Positions 5,841 to 7,526 of a DNA stretch of 7,526 nucleotides are shown piece after piece; position 1 is the stretch's first letter; each line of letters starts with the position of its first letter. The notes under the pieces were generated by a model, which saw only the letters and a program-made list of their open reading frames with translations, did no database searches and was not told where the DNA came from. Made by a program: the position numbers and the translations under genes. The DNA comes from Gallionellaceae bacterium (lineage in GTDB: Bacteria; Pseudomonadota; Gammaproteobacteria; Burkholderiales; Gallionellaceae): the NCBI GenBank assembly GCA_003151655.1, contig PLYB01000090.1:1-7526 (forward strand), read 5' to 3'.

Positions 5841-7111
5841 CTTTGCACCTCAATTTTTACTTGCCCCGCCAGCAGGCGCGGCAGCAGCAGGTCGCGGGTG
5901 CGGCGAAGATTAGAGGTTTGGCGCAGCAAGACTTCGCGCTGCTCGTGAATACCACGAGCAATGCTGTCGTAGCGTTTCATCAGCGAACGCGGCGGCACTA
6001 CAATCTCAAAGTTGCTGACGGTATCTTTGGTGAGCGCCTCGCGCGTCGCACCACCTTGGGCAAGAGTCAACAATTGTTGTTTGCGCTGGATACTATTAAT
6101 AGCGTCGAGTATGTAGAAGGGACTGGCCTTCACAGGGTCGGCGCGGACGATGGCGACGTGCTGGTTGACTCGCGCCGGAAGCAGATACGAGGGCACAAGC
6201 GCGCAGCGGGCGACGGATGCACCTGTGATGTTCAGGAGAATGTCGTTTTTCTCGACCATCACGTTGTCGAGTTCTGCGGCTTGCTGCTCGTCAATGAATG
6301 CGAGACCATCAAACTCAAAGCTGTAGTCATATATATTCTGGCTGCGGATGAGATGAATGCCCTCAGTTTTGTAAGCACCTTTACCGCCTCGCGGAGTTGC
6401 TCCACTGCCAATCTTGGTCGTGACTGCTCGAAGCGTTGTTACCTCCCACCCCTGCGGGGTCGGCCCAAGCCTCGAATCGACGAGCGGAATGGATTCATGA
6501 CCGGGATAACAAAAGTGGACGAACCATTCTAGGTAGTGGTTGCGCGCCATATCTTCCAAGATGCGGATGCGCCGCTGGTTGTTTTCGATCAGTTCGTCGT
6601 AGGCCGAGAGGATGTCCGTGATGCGGCGTTGGATTGGAAGCGGCGGGAGAGTGAATTCATAATCGAGGATTTGCTTGCCGCTAATGTGCGGAATATTTAC
6701 GCCTGTTGTTATTGGCTTTACATAGCTCTCAAAGTCAGAGCCTCCAATTACGAACCGAAGAAAGTCTTGATCCAAGGACTCGTGTTTGGAACGTAAACGA
6801 GCACACCGTTGCACCAGAAGTGCTTTGGAATCTCCCTCGCGAATAAATGCCCATTTCAAACCAGCAGGTACCCAAGGTCGATCCATCGCTACGACAACAT
6901 CACCAGGAACAAGCTCAAATTTTTGAAGCTGAGCGAAATCAGCTACCCGCCACCGCTTTGAAATTTCCCAAAGAATTCTGCCTTGGCTAACATTTTCGCC
7001 TTTAACAAGTGCAACATCAGCAGGGTTGTCAGTGTAATGCTCGCTCTTAAATGGGAAACCAGCCAATAACTCAACGCAGCCAGCAAGATTTACCTTTGGC
7101 CAGTCAACCAT
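5837..7111 (-). CDS. hsdS: Type I R-M specificity subunit HsdS
   Basis: HsdS recognises the bipartite DNA target and bridges two HsdM and two HsdR subunits. The classic two-repeat design is visible. Counted from the ATG at 7117, a first target-recognition domain spans about 7-155 (GFPFKSEHY, GVNIPHISGKQI). The central conserved helix is LPPLPIQRRITDIL then YDELIENNQRRIRILE (157-188). A second recognition domain runs about 222-375, opening GPTPQGWE, with GSGATPRGGKGAY and NITGASVARC. The distal conserved region ends RRTRDLLLPRLLAGQV (405-420). Length is normal. Three ATGs lie in a row (7117, 7114, 7111). GGAGG at 7119-7123 sits 1 nt from the first but 7 nt from the third, so I choose 7111 (MVDWPKVN, 424 residues). 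ATGA overlaps couple it to hsdM upstream and to the 551-residue gene downstream. Confidence 0.95.
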   Translation of the reverse strand: MVDWPKVNLAGCVELLAGFPFKSEHYTDNPADVALVKGENVSQGRILWEISKRWRVADFAQLQKFELVPGDVVVAMDRPWVPAGLKWAFIREGDSKALLVQRCARLRSKHESLDQDFLRFVIGGSDFESYVKPITTGVNIPHISGKQILDYEFTLPPLPIQRRITDILSAYDELIENNQRRIRILEDMARNHYLEWFVHFCYPGHESIPLVDSRLGPTPQGWEVTTLRAVTTKIGSGATPRGGKGAYKTEGIHLIRSQNIYDYSFEFDGLAFIDEQQAAELDNVMVEKNDILLNITGASVARCALVPSYLLPARVNQHVAIVRADPVKASPFYILDAINSIQRKQQLLTLAQGGATREALTKDTVSNFEIVVPPRSLMKRYDSIARGIHEQREVLLRQTSNLRRTRDLLLPRLLAGQVKIEVQR

Positions 7112-7113
7112 CA

Positions 7114-7526
7114 TCATTCCTCCAGAATCTCAGCCACATTTAGAGCAATGGTCTGCTCAAGTTCGCGCGCCTGAGCATTCAGCACTTCCAGTTCTTCATT
7201 CAGTGTTTCCAGCTTTTCCTTGAAGTCTTCATCACTAACATCTTCGCCCGGAGCTACACCAATATAACGACCAGGGTTGAGACTCCAGCCTTGCACCTCG
7301 ATTTCTGCCAGAGTAGCGGCTTTGCACAGACCGAGGATGTCGGCATAGCAAACCCCTCCCGGCCTCCCCTTTTCAGGGGAGGAGGCAAACACTTCCACCA
7401 ACTTAGCTTTTGCATCTTCACCGCCCAAGGTGTAGTCCGGGGTTTCGCCGCGATACAGGCGCACGATGTTGGCAATGAAACCAATCTGCGCATCAGCCCA
7501 ATCGCGGTGGGCGCGGTCAATCTGGC
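7114..7526 (-). CDS. hsdM: Type I R-M methyltransferase HsdM, C-terminal part
   Basis: The frame is open to the right window edge, reading QIDRAHRDWADAQIGFIANI from the edge, so only the last ~136 residues are seen. The catalytic NPPF and SAM-binding motifs lie outside. The tail is typical HsdM: IVRLYRGETPDYTLGG, GLCKAATLAEIEVQGWSLNP, GRYIGVAPGEDVSDEDF, then a C-terminal coiled coil, LETLNEELEVLNAQARELEQ, which contacts HsdS. A GTG at 7464 is an internal codon, not the start. An apparent in-frame insert, ASSPEKGRPGGV, interrupts the usual EVF-to-YADI segment; see the repeat at 7351-7382. The TGA at 7114-7116 overlaps the hsdS ATGs. With HsdS it would form the N6-adenine methyltransferase. Confidence 0.95.
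   Translation of the reverse strand, partial: QIDRAHRDWADAQIGFIANIVRLYRGETPDYTLGGEDAKAKLVEVFASSPEKGRPGGVCYADILGLCKAATLAEIEVQGWSLNPGRYIGVAPGEDVSDEDFKEKLETLNEELEVLNAQARELEQTIALNVAEILEE
7351..7382. repeat. Palindromic repeat inserted in frame in hsdM
   Basis: CCTCCCCT (7363-7370) and AGGGGAGG (7375-7382) form a perfect 8-bp stem with loop TTTC, preceded by AACCCCTCCCGG. On the minus strand it encodes SPEKGRPGGV within HsdM. It looks like an interspersed palindromic element of a kind I recall as common in some bacterial genomes. Its insertion adds an estimated 7-10 residues and keeps the frame. The genome-wide repeat status is from memory and unsearched. Confidence 0.65.

Noticed and set aside
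5843..6532. + strand frame of 229 codons.
   Set aside because: It is antisense to well-supported hsdS, and its sequence is a reading-frame shadow with no recognisable domain.
1..7526. CRISPR array, tRNA, rRNA or complete insertion sequence.
   Set aside because: I saw no regularly spaced direct repeats, no cloverleaf or rRNA-like sequence, and no transposase with terminal repeats.

Overview
The window is the downstream part of a Type I restriction-modification (R-M) locus that has become a small defence island. It probably comes from a proteobacterium. The base composition looks balanced to moderately GC-rich by eye, the Shine-Dalgarno sites are typical, and the HsdM/HsdS/HsdR sequences read as proteobacterial. 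Two GC-rich repeat fragments (CCCTCACCCCCAGCCCCTCT-type and CCTCCCCTTTTCAGGGGAGG-type) resemble interspersed repeats that I recall from some beta- and gammaproteobacteria. I cannot name the species.

Layout. On the + strand, 1-465 is the 3' end of a gene that combines a tyrosine-integrase C-terminus with a DUF4160-like tail. It converges on a strong bidirectional terminator at 514-547. Everything else is on the minus strand, transcribed right to left: the C-terminus of hsdM (7114 to the window edge), hsdS (5837-7111), an unrecognised 551-residue protein (4185-5840), a 36-residue hsdR/hsdS chimeric scrap (4066-4176), an Abi_C/HEPN-type abortive-infection protein (3322-4062), a DUF3800 protein (2518-3222), a small unrecognised protein (2048-2521), an intergenic region of about 200 bp with a strong hairpin, and finally hsdR (617-1846). 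The hsdM-hsdS, hsdS-551 aa and DUF3800-small-protein junctions are 4-bp ATGA overlaps, so the genes from hsdM down to 2048 look largely operonic.

How the genes work together. HsdM and HsdS would form the sequence-specific adenine methyltransferase, and HsdR would add restriction. Here hsdR is only 409 codons against about 1000 normally. It keeps the PD-(D/E)xK nuclease and Walker A but is cut off before the DEAD-box motif, at a stem-loop and repeat fragment, so restriction by this copy is probably lost. Four cargo genes lie between hsdS and hsdR. Two of them end in R-x(4-6)-H motifs of the HEPN RNase kind, which fits abortive-infection or toxin-like effectors carried with the R-M genes. I infer this role from motif and context; it is not shown directly.

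The most interesting points are as follows. First, the 36-residue chimera joins an HsdR N-terminus to an HsdS C-terminus and appears to mark the seam where two Type I cassettes recombined. Second, the 551-residue HsdS-coupled protein is a candidate uncharacterised defence effector. Third, palindromic repeats have entered both hsdM (in frame) and hsdR (truncating). Fourth, there is an apparently collapsed integrase fused to a DUF4160-like domain.
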